Under the pieces are notes generated by a model. The model worked only from the letters and a program-made list of their open reading frames with translations, searched no databases and was not told where the DNA came from. Positions 1 to 8,777 of a stretch of DNA of 64,000 bases are shown here, one piece after another (position 1 is the first letter of the stretch; the number at the start of each line of letters is the position of its first letter). The translations under genes were made by a program, and so were the position numbers. Source of the stretch: an uncultured Spartobacteria bacterium (lineage in GTDB: Bacteria > Verrucomicrobiota > Verrucomicrobiia > Chthoniobacterales > JAATET01); the NCBI GenBank assembly GCA_937901895.1, contig CALGTD010000110.1:13445-77444 (forward strand). Reading direction: 5' to 3'.

Positions 1-316
1 CCGTCTGACCCGATTTCAACGGCACGCCGCTGTAGGGGATGTGAAGAGTCCCGGCGGAAGCGATCTTGCCGGAATCCCATAGGTCGCCCTTGTCCGACGC
101 CAACGCCTCGGGACTCGATGCGACCAGAATCTGAAACGCGCTCTGGCGCTGCGCGCGCTCATCGGATGTCAGCGCCCAGCTCAGGCGGGGCTTGATGGCG
201 TCGATCCCGATGGGATTTTCCAGCATCTCCGTGCGGAGACGCTCCGGCTGGAGGGCGGCAAGGCAGAGGGTGGGCATGGCGAGGGCGAGCGAAAGAGCCC
301 GGAGGGAACGCGACAT
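1..316 (-). CDS. alpha-L-rhamnosidase (GH78), N-terminal part, cut by the window edge
   Basis: The gene runs leftwards off the window, so only the first 105 codons are visible. They encode a signal peptide (MSRSLRALSLALAMPTLCLA) followed by a stretch typical of the N-terminal beta-sandwich of bacterial GH78 rhamnosidases: LENPIGIDAIKPRLSW, then FQILVASSPEAL and GDLWDSGK. GH78 enzymes are retaining or inverting hydrolases that release L-rhamnose from plant or microbial glycans. The signal peptide implies export to the periplasm or beyond. The start is the ATG at 316. The catalytic (alpha/alpha)6 domain lies outside the window and cannot be checked. The next gene (stop at 365) lies just upstream and has the same orientation. 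Confidence 0.8.
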   Translation of the reverse strand, partial: MSRSLRALSLALAMPTLCLAALQPERLRTEMLENPIGIDAIKPRLSWALTSDERAQRQSAFQILVASSPEALASDKGDLWDSGKIASAGTLHIPYSGVPLKSGQT

Positions 317-364
317 CCGATTATGTTTGCATGTCTGTGAATGCCTGTGAAGTGGAAGCGGTAG

Positions 365-2326
365 TCACTCCTTGGCGTTCGCGGCCTGGGGCGTCATTTG
401 CTCCACGACCTGGGCCTGAAGGCGGGGCACGGGGAGATATGCCAATACCAGCCAATCCGGAAGTTGCACAAAACGTTTTGCCGCGGCCGTGGCGGCGGCT
501 TTCTGCTCGCGGTGCCATTCCGCGGTTTTTGATTCGCCCAATTTTTCGAAATGCTCCGCGAATTTCCGATGCATCTGGCCTTGGGCGTTGAGGGCAATCG
601 CGCGCGAGAGCATCCCCGCTTCTGCTGTCTCTAGTCGGCTGGAGACCTGATCGATCCACAAGGCATAACGTTCCGCCGATTCCATGTCTCCGGCTTCCAG
701 GGCTTCCCCGAAGTTGGCCACGAGCCGGGTGATTGCGAATGGGAGAATTCCTTCGGGAGCATCCAAAGGGAATACATGGATCCTCCACGGAATCCCTGCG
801 GCCTCCAATGCACGAAGCTTTGCTGCGCGCAGTTGGGAGTTCGGGATCTCGAATTGCGGAAGTTTGACCGCCTCGGCGAGGAGCTGGATGGCTTCCGGTG
901 GGAATTTGTAGCCCGAAACGGGGCTGCCGGACCTGGAGTCGGGTCGGGGGTAGTCGATATCGGCGAGCATCCAAAGAATGGCCCCGTTTTGAGGATCCAG
1001 TTCGCGCAGTCGGTGCAAAATCGCGGACGCCTTCTCGCGGTCCTGCGACGATGTGTTGGCGCGAGACAAAAGCGCCCACTGGACAATGGGTGCGTCGGGA
1101 TACTGCTCGGCAAGTTCCGCCAAGGCCGGAGGCTGCAGCGGACGGAGAGCCAGCATCACGAGCCCGACAGCAAGTTCCGGATCGTCAGGATGCCGATCGA
1201 GCACGCGTTCCAGGTGTGCCGGATTCGAAGAGAAGATCCCTTCACCTCTCATCGTTTGTCCCGTGATCCCCATCACGAGAGGATCCGGCCAGCAACCGGC
1301 CATGGTGATTTCCGGTTTCGGCTCCAGTTTCTCCAACTCGGCCGTTGCGCTCTCCAGAAGCTTTTCCGTCGGAACAGCGATCTGCCGCCGTGCGACGTTT
1401 GCGAGGAACGCCGCCGAAGTGATTGCAGGGTCCGCCCTGGCCACGGAATCGAACAGGCCCGCAGCCTCTTCGTTGTTCCCTGCGTTCAGCAAAAGACAGG
1501 CGAGGAGATACCGGCTTCGAGGATCGTCGGGTTGAGCTGCGATTTCTTTCCTGTATGCCGCGGTGGCGCGGTCGAGCGCGCCGTTTGCAAATGCCCGGTC
1601 CGCCTGACGGGCGGTTTTGGTCCGCCGAACCTCCGCTCCGGCCTGCATGGTTTCCGCGAGATCCTCGAAAATCTTGCCGAGTTTCCCGGCAATGGGTTCG
1701 TTTGCCGGAGACGCTGAGGAGAGGATCTTGCGAAACGATTCGAGTTTCAGGTTCTCGGCTGCGGCGAGAGAGCGGCGTTGAAACTCGTCAAAATTTCTCC
1801 ACGGCTTGATGCGAAACGACTCGTGCCGGTCGGCCCACCATTTCCGCCACTCTTCAGGGTCGGTGAATTTCCGGCCGGTAAGCACCTGCAGCGAGAAAAG
1901 GATCGAGGTCCTCGTGTCCCGTGAGTCGAATCTGTCCAGTTGCGAGACCAGGAAATCCACGGTCGATGCGTTTTCCGAGACGCAGAGCGCGATAAACAAG
2001 GCCTGATGATTCGTGTCGGGGCGTTCGAGAAGCTGCCGGACCAGTTCAAGGCCGGCCTCTTCATCGAAAAGAATGGCCGCGCCCGTTGCGACTCCCGCGA
2101 CCGCCAACTGGTTGCTGGCTGCGAAGGGCTTCAGCGGCTCGATCGTTTCCTGGTCGGCTGCCTCCTCGATGGCGGCAATCACCTTCCTTGTGGTCTCGGA
2201 ATCCACACCTCCGGCACGAAGAACCGCGGAAACCTGGCTGATGTCGTCATCCGCGTGAGTGGATGCTGTCACGACGAGGATCGCGAAAAGGCGCGCGATC
2301 CATTTGACGGGTCCCCGGCGGCTCAT
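365..2326 (-). CDS. secreted HEAT/TPR-like repeat protein of unknown function
   Basis: This encodes 653 residues starting at ATG 2326, which is followed at once by a signal peptide (MSRRGPVKWIARLFAILV..., cleavage probably after THA). An open frame continues upstream but lacks a signal peptide there and overlaps the next gene, so the internal ATG is preferred. The first third is alpha-helical with HEAT-like pairs (VDFLVSQLDRFDSRDTRTSI). The middle carries a TPR-like unit (AFANGALDRATAAYRKEI, then DDPRSRYLLACLLLNAGNNE), and helical repeats continue to the C terminus. Such proteins usually scaffold protein contacts in the periplasm. There is no enzyme motif. It lies 56 nt downstream of the membrane protein gene ending at 2383 and is probably co-transcribed with it. 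Confidence 0.75.
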   Translation of the reverse strand: MSRRGPVKWIARLFAILVVTASTHADDDISQVSAVLRAGGVDSETTRKVIAAIEEAADQETIEPLKPFAASNQLAVAGVATGAAILFDEEAGLELVRQLLERPDTNHQALFIALCVSENASTVDFLVSQLDRFDSRDTRTSILFSLQVLTGRKFTDPEEWRKWWADRHESFRIKPWRNFDEFQRRSLAAAENLKLESFRKILSSASPANEPIAGKLGKIFEDLAETMQAGAEVRRTKTARQADRAFANGALDRATAAYRKEIAAQPDDPRSRYLLACLLLNAGNNEEAAGLFDSVARADPAITSAAFLANVARRQIAVPTEKLLESATAELEKLEPKPEITMAGCWPDPLVMGITGQTMRGEGIFSSNPAHLERVLDRHPDDPELAVGLVMLALRPLQPPALAELAEQYPDAPIVQWALLSRANTSSQDREKASAILHRLRELDPQNGAILWMLADIDYPRPDSRSGSPVSGYKFPPEAIQLLAEAVKLPQFEIPNSQLRAAKLRALEAAGIPWRIHVFPLDAPEGILPFAITRLVANFGEALEAGDMESAERYALWIDQVSSRLETAEAGMLSRAIALNAQGQMHRKFAEHFEKLGESKTAEWHREQKAAATAAAKRFVQLPDWLVLAYLPVPRLQAQVVEQMTPQAANAKE

Positions 2327-2382
2327 GGGCAGGAGACTAACCGCGGAGAACGGGGTGGCAAAGAACGAGTCGCAGTTTTGTT

Positions 2383-3084
2383 CTACGGAGAAGTGGTGAG
2401 CGTCTCCATCCAATGCGCGAGGAAGAATTTCTTCTCCTGCGGGAGAAAGTGGTCCGAGCGGCCGAGGATGGGACGCAGGGCGGTGGTCATTTGCAGGGAG
2501 ACCAGAATGTAAATGACGATCCATGCGCCGAGGCGCAGACGGGACATGGAGGCGTGGGAGGCGGATTGCGAGAGGAATCGCAGCCCGAAGGTCGCAGCGG
2601 TCGCCCAGAGAACGAGGTGGAGGAAGCCCATGCCTGCGAGCGAGTCGGTGGATTGCGAGAAGACCCACGCGATCGGGACCAGACTCACGAGGAGGATCGC
2701 CGTGAGTGCGACGCTCGCGATCAGGAGACCGGCGGTCTCGAGGAAACCGGCGTTCGCCCCGTTCAGGCAGAGGAACACGTAGAGGCTGGGCAGGCAGATT
2801 GCCGCGGACAGGACGGAACCGATTACGATCTTCGTGGGAGCGATCCAGAGTTGTAATCCGCCGGTAAGAGAGCCGGCGACGAGACCATAAATTGCGAGGG
2901 CGATGAGCGCGGCGGAACCCAGAACGAGCATGAATTTCGTCGTGCGTCCGTCGAGAAGTTCCCACGCGGCGCGTCCGGGCTGCTTGAGGAGCGCTTCGAG
3001 GATGCGGCCCGGCGTGGCGGGCCCCTGGAGAGCAGTGAACAGGTTGCGATCTTCAGCAATCGGAGGTGGTTCGGGTGTGGTCAT
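2383..3084 (-). CDS. multi-pass membrane protein, member of a paralogous pair
   Basis: This encodes 233 residues from ATG 3084 (MTTPEPPPIAEDRNLF). It has a short cytoplasmic-looking N terminus, then about five hydrophobic segments, for example FMLVLGSAALIALAIYGLVA, IVIGSVLSAAICLPSLYVF and LLIASVALTAILLVSLVPIA. The order of motifs (LL..., IYGLVAG, APTKI, ALRPILG near the C terminus) parallels the gene just upstream (3089-3775), so the two look like products of an old duplication. They are separated by 4 nt and must be co-transcribed. I do not recognise a characterised family. The partners and the downstream secreted repeat protein suggest an inner-membrane assembly of unknown role. Confidence 0.75.
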   Translation of the reverse strand: MTTPEPPPIAEDRNLFTALQGPATPGRILEALLKQPGRAAWELLDGRTTKFMLVLGSAALIALAIYGLVAGSLTGGLQLWIAPTKIVIGSVLSAAICLPSLYVFLCLNGANAGFLETAGLLIASVALTAILLVSLVPIAWVFSQSTDSLAGMGFLHLVLWATAATFGLRFLSQSASHASMSRLRLGAWIVIYILVSLQMTTALRPILGRSDHFLPQEKKFFLAHWMETLTTSP

Positions 3085-3088
3085 GGAT

Positions 3089-3775
3089 TCAGTGGATGAG
3101 ATTTCGGAATGCGCGGAGAATGGCCTCGAAAAAGCTGCCGGTGAGGGGATCGGGTCGGAGGAATTGAACCGGGAGGTTTGGACTGCCGATGAACGGGCGC
3201 AGAATCCACGCAAGCTGGCTGCCAAGGACGAGATTCCCCGCAAGCCATCCCGCCAGCACGCGCCATGCGTCGGATCGGCGCCGGGCATGCGCAGCGATCA
3301 GGCCGAGCAGGCGTCGGTTTGCGGCGAACCCGGCGCCGGCGATGATCGCGACATGTGAAAGGAGCGTGATTCCGTGCGAGGCAAACTCCGAGTCGGCATC
3401 CAGCGGCGGCGTGTTCCACAGCAGGAAAAGCATCACTGGAGCGAACGCGGCGAGAATGATGGCCATCACGGCGAAGCTCATGAGAATGGCGAGTGTCGTC
3501 TGGCGGAAACCGAGTCCGCTCCCAAGCAGCGATGCGAGGCATCCGTTGAACGCGGAGTTTCCGCCGCACGTGAGCAGGACCATCGCGGGGAACTTGATCG
3601 CCGTATAGAGCGCCTGAAGGGGATCCCGCCAGAGGCCCATCGTTGCACCGTAGACGCCCGAGCCGATCACGATCACCACGACGAGCTGGATGCCGTCCCG
3701 CCAGCCGGCGGACTTCAGCCACCGGGACAATGGGGCCACGTCGCCGGCAAGCAGTGCGTGGAAGCGGTCGGTCAT
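3089..3775 (-). CDS. multi-pass membrane protein, member of a paralogous pair
   Basis: This encodes 228 residues from ATG 3775 (MTDRFHALLAGDVAPL). The longer open frame further upstream has no hydrophobic or conserved content, so this ATG is chosen. It has about five membrane segments (IQLVVVIVIGSGVYGATMG, TLAILMSFAVMAIILAAFAP, ITLLSHVAIIAGAGFA and others). Shared landmarks with the neighbour at 2383-3084 are VYGATMG against IYGLVAG, TAIKFPA against APTKIVI, and WILRPFIG against ALRPILG. It is the first gene of the minus-strand set and is divergent from the cyclase gene; the 132 nt between 3775 and 3908 should hold both promoters. Function unknown. Confidence 0.75.
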   Translation of the reverse strand: MTDRFHALLAGDVAPLSRWLKSAGWRDGIQLVVVIVIGSGVYGATMGLWRDPLQALYTAIKFPAMVLLTCGGNSAFNGCLASLLGSGLGFRQTTLAILMSFAVMAIILAAFAPVMLFLLWNTPPLDADSEFASHGITLLSHVAIIAGAGFAANRRLLGLIAAHARRRSDAWRVLAGWLAGNLVLGSQLAWILRPFIGSPNLPVQFLRPDPLTGSFFEAILRAFRNLIH

Positions 3776-3907
3776 GCCGCACACGCTCACGGAATGTTGT
3801 GGAGAAACGATGAACGTCCGGTGAAGTGGGTGTGAAATCGTGCAATGACGGGAATTGCCCGTCTTTCGTTTTGAGTTCAGCGCAGCGGTGGGTAGGGTTT
3901 GCGTCGG

Positions 3908-6571
3908 ATGACTCCGCCGGTTGGCACGATCACGTTTTTGTTTACCGACATCGAGGGCAGCACGCGGCTTTGGGAGCGGCACCCGGTGGCGATGCGCGAG
4001 TCATTGCGCAAGCACGACGCGATCGTGCGCGCGGCGACGGAAAAGGGGTTCATTTTCAAGACCGCAGGAGACGCGTTCTGCGTGGCCTTTGACCGGGCGG
4101 ATGAAGCGGTGGCCGCGGCGGTGGCGGCCCAGCGTGCGTTGCACGAGGAATCCTGGGGGGAAACCGGCCCGCTGAAGGTGCGAATGGCATTGCATGTCGG
4201 CGCGGCGGAATTTCGCGACAATGACTATTTCGGAAACAGTTTGAACAAGGTCGCGCGCCTGATGGCTGCGGCGCATGGCGGGCAGGTGCTGCTTTCGCTG
4301 CCGGTGGAGGAACTCGTGCGCGACCATCTCGGCCCGGGCGTTCTGCTTCGCGATCTCGGCGAGCGGCGGTTGAAGGATCTGAGCCGGCCCGAGCATGTCT
4401 TTCAGCTCGTGATCGACGCCCTGCCGTCGGAGTTTCCTCCGCTGCGCACGCTCGAAACAACGCCGAACAACCTGCCGACGCTGCTCAACAGCTTCGTGGG
4501 ACGCGAGCGCGAGCGCGAGCAGGTGAAGCAACTCCTGGATACCACGCGCCTGCTCACTCTGACCGGGACGGGAGGCACGGGAAAGACCCGGCTTTCCCTG
4601 CAGGTTGCAGGGGAGATGCTGACGCGTTTTCCCGATGGCGTGTGGTTCATCGAGCTTGCTGCGATCACGGATCCCGAGCGGATCGTGGAAGGTATTGCTT
4701 CGGCGCTCGGGTTGCGCGAGGAGCCGGACGAGCCGATGCGGGAGACATTGATCCGCTTCGTTTGCGGGCGTTCGATGCTGCTGATCATCGACAACTGTGA
4801 GCACCTCCTGGCGGCGTGCGCGGAGTTGATTGGAGACGTCCTGCGACGCTGCTCGATGGTGCGCATCCTTGCGACGAGCCGGCATTCGCTGGGGGTCGCT
4901 GGCGAACGGACCTGGCAGGTTCCACCGCTGGCAGTGCTGAATCCGGCGAGCGATCTCTTTCAGGTGCCGGACATTGTCACGAAGGTCTCGCAATACGAGG
5001 CCGTGCGTCTCTTTATCGAGCGCGCATCATCGGCCAAGTCGGGGTTCGAACTGACGAAACAGAATGCTGCGGCCATTGCGCAGATTTGCTGGCGGCTCGA
5101 TGGCATTCCTCTGGCAATCGAGCTGGCAGCGGCACGCGCGCGCGTGCTGACGCCCGAGCAGATTGCCGATCGTCTGGACGACCGGTTCCGTCTGTTGACG
5201 GGCGGAGGTCGAGCGGTTCTACCGCACCAGCAGACCCTGCGCACGCTCATCGACTGGAGCTACGACCTTCTCGACGAAAGCGAGCGGGTGCTGTTTTCGC
5301 GGCTGGGGGTCTTCGGTGGCGGTCGCACGCTGGAGGCGATCGAAGCCGTTTGCACCGGGGACGGAGTCGATACCTACGACGCGCTGGATCTTCTGCAGTC
5401 GCTGGTCGACAAGTCGCTGCTTTCGGTGGAGACCGGGCCGGACGACAACCCGCGATACACGATGATCGAGTCGGTCTGGCAGTATGCGCAGGAGCGGCTC
5501 GAGGCCTCGGGGGAGGCGGACTCGCTGCGCAACCGGCATCTCGATTACTTCCTCGCCGATGCGGAACGCTCAAAGAGCGGACTCGAGGGGCCGCATGCCG
5601 CGCACTGGCTCGATCACGTCGATGCGGAGCGGCTGAATTTCACGATCGCGCTGCACTGGGCGGCGAAGGCTCCCGAGCGGGTGGACAAGGGGTTCCGGAT
5701 TGCAGGAGCGCTGACGCGGTATTGGGAAATCCGGGGAAGCCTCGAGAACGCGCGCGCGGCATTCAAGGAGCTGCTGACGGCGCCGGGTTCGGAAATCCGC
5801 ACTGTTGCAAAAGCCGACGCCCTCGTGGGTGCGGCGCGCATCGCGTGGGTGCGTGATGAGCCGGACAAGGCGGTCGAACTCTACCGGCAGGGAGTCGAGA
5901 TCTACAAGGAATGCGGCAGGGAACGGGAAGCGCTGATTCATGAGACATTTTTCGGATTTGTGGAGCGCAACCTCGGGATCGGCGGCCAGGAGGCTCGGGC
6001 GCAACGGGCGATCGATGCCGGTCTCGAGCGGCAGGATCTCGCGCTGACCGCGATCGGGCTCAGCCTGATGGGCACCGCGCGGGCGGACGCCGGAGACCTC
6101 GCGGCTTCGCGGAGGCTTCGCGAAGAAAGCCTCGCCATTTTCCGGAGTCTTGGGGACCTTTGGATCGTGGGCTACCTGCTCTGGGGGCTTTCGAGGGCGT
6201 GCATTGCGTTGAACGACGCACAGAGCGCACGCAACGCCCTGGAGGAGTGGGTGGGGATTGCGCGGCGGTTCGGAAATCGCTGGATCACGCCGCATGTGCT
6301 CCATGCCTATGCCGCGATCTTTTTAATCGAGGGCCAGCCGTTGATGGCGGCGCGGATGCTCGGCGCGGCGGAGGCCGGGCGGGAGGCGCTCGGGATCGTC
6401 CTCGACAAACCCGATCAAAAGGATTGGGCGGCAACGACGGAGCGGCTTGCGCGCGAGGTGGACGGCACGGAGCGGCTGCGCGAGTGGAATGCGGGTCGGA
6501 ACCTGGGGGTGTGGGAGGCCATCGACATGGCGATCAAGGCCGTGGCTCCCACGGCAGCGGCGGCGGCATAA
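3908..6571 (+). CDS. adenylate cyclase / STAND ATPase / TPR signalling protein
   Basis: This encodes 887 residues. A TTG lies three codons upstream, but ATG 3908 gives the usual family start (MTPPVGTITFLFTDIEGST). Residues 7-165 form a class III nucleotidyl cyclase domain. Metal-binding Asp14 and Asp55 (KTAGDAF), substrate residues Lys51 and Asp106, and transition-state residues Asn113 and Arg117 are all present, so it should be active and prefer ATP. A P-loop ATPase follows: Walker A at 220-227 (GTGGTGKT), Walker B LLIIDNCEHL, and the conserved GIPLAIELAAARAR. The C-terminal third is helical and TPR-like. The architecture matches LuxR/MalT-like STAND regulators in which the DNA-binding domain is absent and cyclase is the output. 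It probably makes cAMP when ligand binding to the repeats releases autoinhibition. The ligand cannot be told from sequence. Confidence 0.9.
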   Translation: MTPPVGTITFLFTDIEGSTRLWERHPVAMRESLRKHDAIVRAATEKGFIFKTAGDAFCVAFDRADEAVAAAVAAQRALHEESWGETGPLKVRMALHVGAAEFRDNDYFGNSLNKVARLMAAAHGGQVLLSLPVEELVRDHLGPGVLLRDLGERRLKDLSRPEHVFQLVIDALPSEFPPLRTLETTPNNLPTLLNSFVGREREREQVKQLLDTTRLLTLTGTGGTGKTRLSLQVAGEMLTRFPDGVWFIELAAITDPERIVEGIASALGLREEPDEPMRETLIRFVCGRSMLLIIDNCEHLLAACAELIGDVLRRCSMVRILATSRHSLGVAGERTWQVPPLAVLNPASDLFQVPDIVTKVSQYEAVRLFIERASSAKSGFELTKQNAAAIAQICWRLDGIPLAIELAAARARVLTPEQIADRLDDRFRLLTGGGRAVLPHQQTLRTLIDWSYDLLDESERVLFSRLGVFGGGRTLEAIEAVCTGDGVDTYDALDLLQSLVDKSLLSVETGPDDNPRYTMIESVWQYAQERLEASGEADSLRNRHLDYFLADAERSKSGLEGPHAAHWLDHVDAERLNFTIALHWAAKAPERVDKGFRIAGALTRYWEIRGSLENARAAFKELLTAPGSEIRTVAKADALVGAARIAWVRDEPDKAVELYRQGVEIYKECGREREALIHETFFGFVERNLGIGGQEARAQRAIDAGLERQDLALTAIGLSLMGTARADAGDLAASRRLREESLAIFRSLGDLWIVGYLLWGLSRACIALNDAQSARNALEEWVGIARRFGNRWITPHVLHAYAAIFLIEGQPLMAARMLGAAEAGREALGIVLDKPDQKDWAATTERLAREVDGTERLREWNAGRNLGVWEAIDMAIKAVAPTAAAAA

Positions 6572-6574
6572 ATC

Positions 6575-8149
6575 ATGAACTCGCGACTGCGGATTCCCCC
6601 CACGTGGCTCGCCCTTATTTTCTGTGCGTTGGGTGCGGCGCTGGCTCAGGACAATTTTCCGACGGATCGGGACTCCGGTGAGGCGAAGGAAATCGTCGAA
6701 AAATTTCGTGCGATCGCTGCGGAGCAGCCTGAACGCGCGCCGGAGGTTGATGCATATTTGTTCCCGCTGACCCGTGAGGTTGCGGAGACGCCTTCGGAGC
6801 CGGAGACCCAGCCCGATCCCGCCAGCGTGGAGAAGAAAACCATGTTCTTCCTGCGGGGGCCGGGCGGCCTGAGCGCCGTGCGCGCCGAGGCCTTCGAGAA
6901 GGATGGCGACGTGCTAATCATCACGACGGAGAGCGGCTCGAAGGCCATCGTTCAGGCGGCGAGTGTTGCGGGGGAGTTGCCGTGGTATTCCAACGACGAC
7001 CTCGAATCGGGCGCAGTGGATCTCGAGGAACTCGCAGCGAGCTACGACGGAATTGCGGCGCGCGCTCCGACGCTGAAGAAATTTCTCGAGACCGAGGCCC
7101 GAAGGTTTCGCGCGATCGTGGAGAAGCGCGAGAATGCCTCCCGCGATGCGGAGGAATCGCTTCGGGAGAAAGTGGATCGCGTGACCTCGCCGGAGTTTGA
7201 CGCCTCCGCGAATCCGTCATCGGCGGAGCTTGCGCGGCTTCTCGCCGAAGCCGAGGTGGTGGTTCTCGAGCATCCGGAGACTGCGCCTGAAATCGACGCG
7301 TGGGCCGCCCCCTTCCGCGAACATCTCGGACATCTTCTCGTCGGCGACGAGTGGATCGACGGAAAATGGGTGACCGCGGCGGAGCGGCGGGAGCGGGAGG
7401 AGCGCGAGCGGACGGCGAAAATTCGCGAGGGGATCGCGTATTCGGTGAAGGCGCAGATTGCTCCCGACTCCGTGCTTCATGATGTTTTGAAGGAGCCGGT
7501 CTGGATTGCGGGTGGCTTGTTCCTTCTCGCGCTCGCCGCGCTGGTGGTCTTGCGCCACCCCGTGGTGCGGATCGTGGCGACTGCGACGCTTGCGGCGGTT
7601 CCGCTGGGGCTGGCGCTCCTGTTTTATCTGGCGTCGCGGGATGCCGCGGAAATGCCTGCCGTTCCGCCCTCCGCCAGCGACGAGACCATCGTCAATCTCA
7701 TCGTGGCGGCGAATGGGGGAACTCCCATGCCAGCGGTGGTGAAGCAGGATGATCTCAATGTGTTTCTCGCGCGACGTTTCCGGATTGCGGGCGCCGGTGA
7801 GGGCGGGCTTTCACGGCAGGCACAGGCGGTCGAACTCGCTCCCGGTCGGGTTGCCGTGTTCGAGCTGGCGCGTGGCTGGGGATTCGACTGGATCGTGAGG
7901 TGCGACTTTGTGTGGCTGGTGGAGAATGGCGCACCTTCGCTGGAGCCGACGAAGTTGTGGATCGGGCGGCTGCCTTGTCCACCGGCTCTGGCGGAGACCG
8001 TGGCCCGGAATATCGAAGCGGAATACGGCGCTGCGCTCGCACAAACCGGACTCGCGAAGGTGTTCACCCCGGCAGCGCCTGAAGATGGACAGGTGGCCCT
8101 TTCACCGGTCGCGTCTCCGGATTCCGCAGGTGGAGAAGATTCCTTGTAG
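6575..8149 (+). CDS. exported membrane-anchored protein of unknown function
   Basis: This encodes 524 residues starting 3 nt after the cyclase stop. It has a signal peptide (ALIFCALGAALA), then a charged helical region rich in Glu and Arg (EERERTAKIREGIAYS). Two adjoining membrane segments follow near residues 307-350 (VWIAGGLFLLALAALVVL and ATATLAAVPLGLALLFYLA). The C-terminal domain contains VNLIVAANGG, LNVFLARRF and FELARGWGFDWIVRCDF; the last part resembles a beta-rich periplasmic domain. I recognise no family. The tight spacing suggests translation coupled to the cyclase gene, so it may belong to the same signalling unit. Confidence 0.7.
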   Translation: MNSRLRIPPTWLALIFCALGAALAQDNFPTDRDSGEAKEIVEKFRAIAAEQPERAPEVDAYLFPLTREVAETPSEPETQPDPASVEKKTMFFLRGPGGLSAVRAEAFEKDGDVLIITTESGSKAIVQAASVAGELPWYSNDDLESGAVDLEELAASYDGIAARAPTLKKFLETEARRFRAIVEKRENASRDAEESLREKVDRVTSPEFDASANPSSAELARLLAEAEVVVLEHPETAPEIDAWAAPFREHLGHLLVGDEWIDGKWVTAAERREREERERTAKIREGIAYSVKAQIAPDSVLHDVLKEPVWIAGGLFLLALAALVVLRHPVVRIVATATLAAVPLGLALLFYLASRDAAEMPAVPPSASDETIVNLIVAANGGTPMPAVVKQDDLNVFLARRFRIAGAGEGGLSRQAQAVELAPGRVAVFELARGWGFDWIVRCDFVWLVENGAPSLEPTKLWIGRLPCPPALAETVARNIEAEYGAALAQTGLAKVFTPAAPEDGQVALSPVASPDSAGGEDSL

Positions 8150-8239
8150 AACGACTTCGAGTCAGCCTGGGTCGCGGTTTCCACTTGCAAACCAGCCGTC
8201 CGTGGCGGAGCGATTAGGCGATCTGACCATCACCTTCCT

Positions 8240-8776
8240 ATGCGTGCCGTTCTGCCTGCCATCGTTTCGTCGTTGATTCTCACGGGTGCCGCCATGGCTG
8301 GAGGAAGTCCGAAGGCCTTCGAAAAGTTCGCCGGCAACTACGATGGAGAAGGAACCTTCAAAAACCGGCTCGGCACCGGGACCGTCAACGCCAAGGTCAA
8401 GAGTGAGGGGTCGCTGGCGATGGCTTCCTCGCCCCGTTCGGCCGTGCTTTCGCTCAATGGAACCGTCGAGGCCCCCAACGGGCAGAAGGGACCGATGTCG
8501 TGGAAACTGACGTTTCGCAGAAAGAACCTCTGCATCATTGATATGGTCTATCCCTCCGGCGACGTCGCCCAGGTGACCGGCCGCTATGAAGCCAGGAAAC
8601 GGCGGATCACTTTTTCCGGGCCGATGCGTTATGTGATGGTGGGAGGGTTCATCCGCTCCGGGACCACGACAGGCAAGCTCCGGCTTTCCGCATCAAAAAT
8701 CACCTTCGTCCAGCAGGATGCATTGTCTGTGCCGCTCCAGACCATTACCGTGCGGCAGACACTGACGAAGGACTGA
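8240..8776 (+). CDS. small secreted protein of unknown function
   Basis: This encodes 178 residues with a clear signal peptide (MRAVLPAIVSSLILTGAAMA). The mature part is short, basic and beta-rich with alternating patterns (FAGNYDGEGTFKNRLGTG, then RITFSGPMRYVMVGG and KLRLSASKITFVQQD), consistent with a small beta-barrel or lipocalin-like fold. There are no cysteine pairs and no catalytic motif. It ends 1 nt before the serine protease gene and is probably part of the same transcript. It could be a substrate, inhibitor or carrier, but nothing in the sequence decides this. Confidence 0.65.
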   Translation: MRAVLPAIVSSLILTGAAMAGGSPKAFEKFAGNYDGEGTFKNRLGTGTVNAKVKSEGSLAMASSPRSAVLSLNGTVEAPNGQKGPMSWKLTFRRKNLCIIDMVYPSGDVAQVTGRYEARKRRITFSGPMRYVMVGGFIRSGTTTGKLRLSASKITFVQQDALSVPLQTITVRQTLTKD

Positions 8777-8777
8777 A

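Noticed and set aside
4816..5856. 346-codon plus-strand frame inside the cyclase gene
   Set aside because: It is an alternative frame within the intact 887-residue signalling protein, with biased Arg/Ala/Gly composition.
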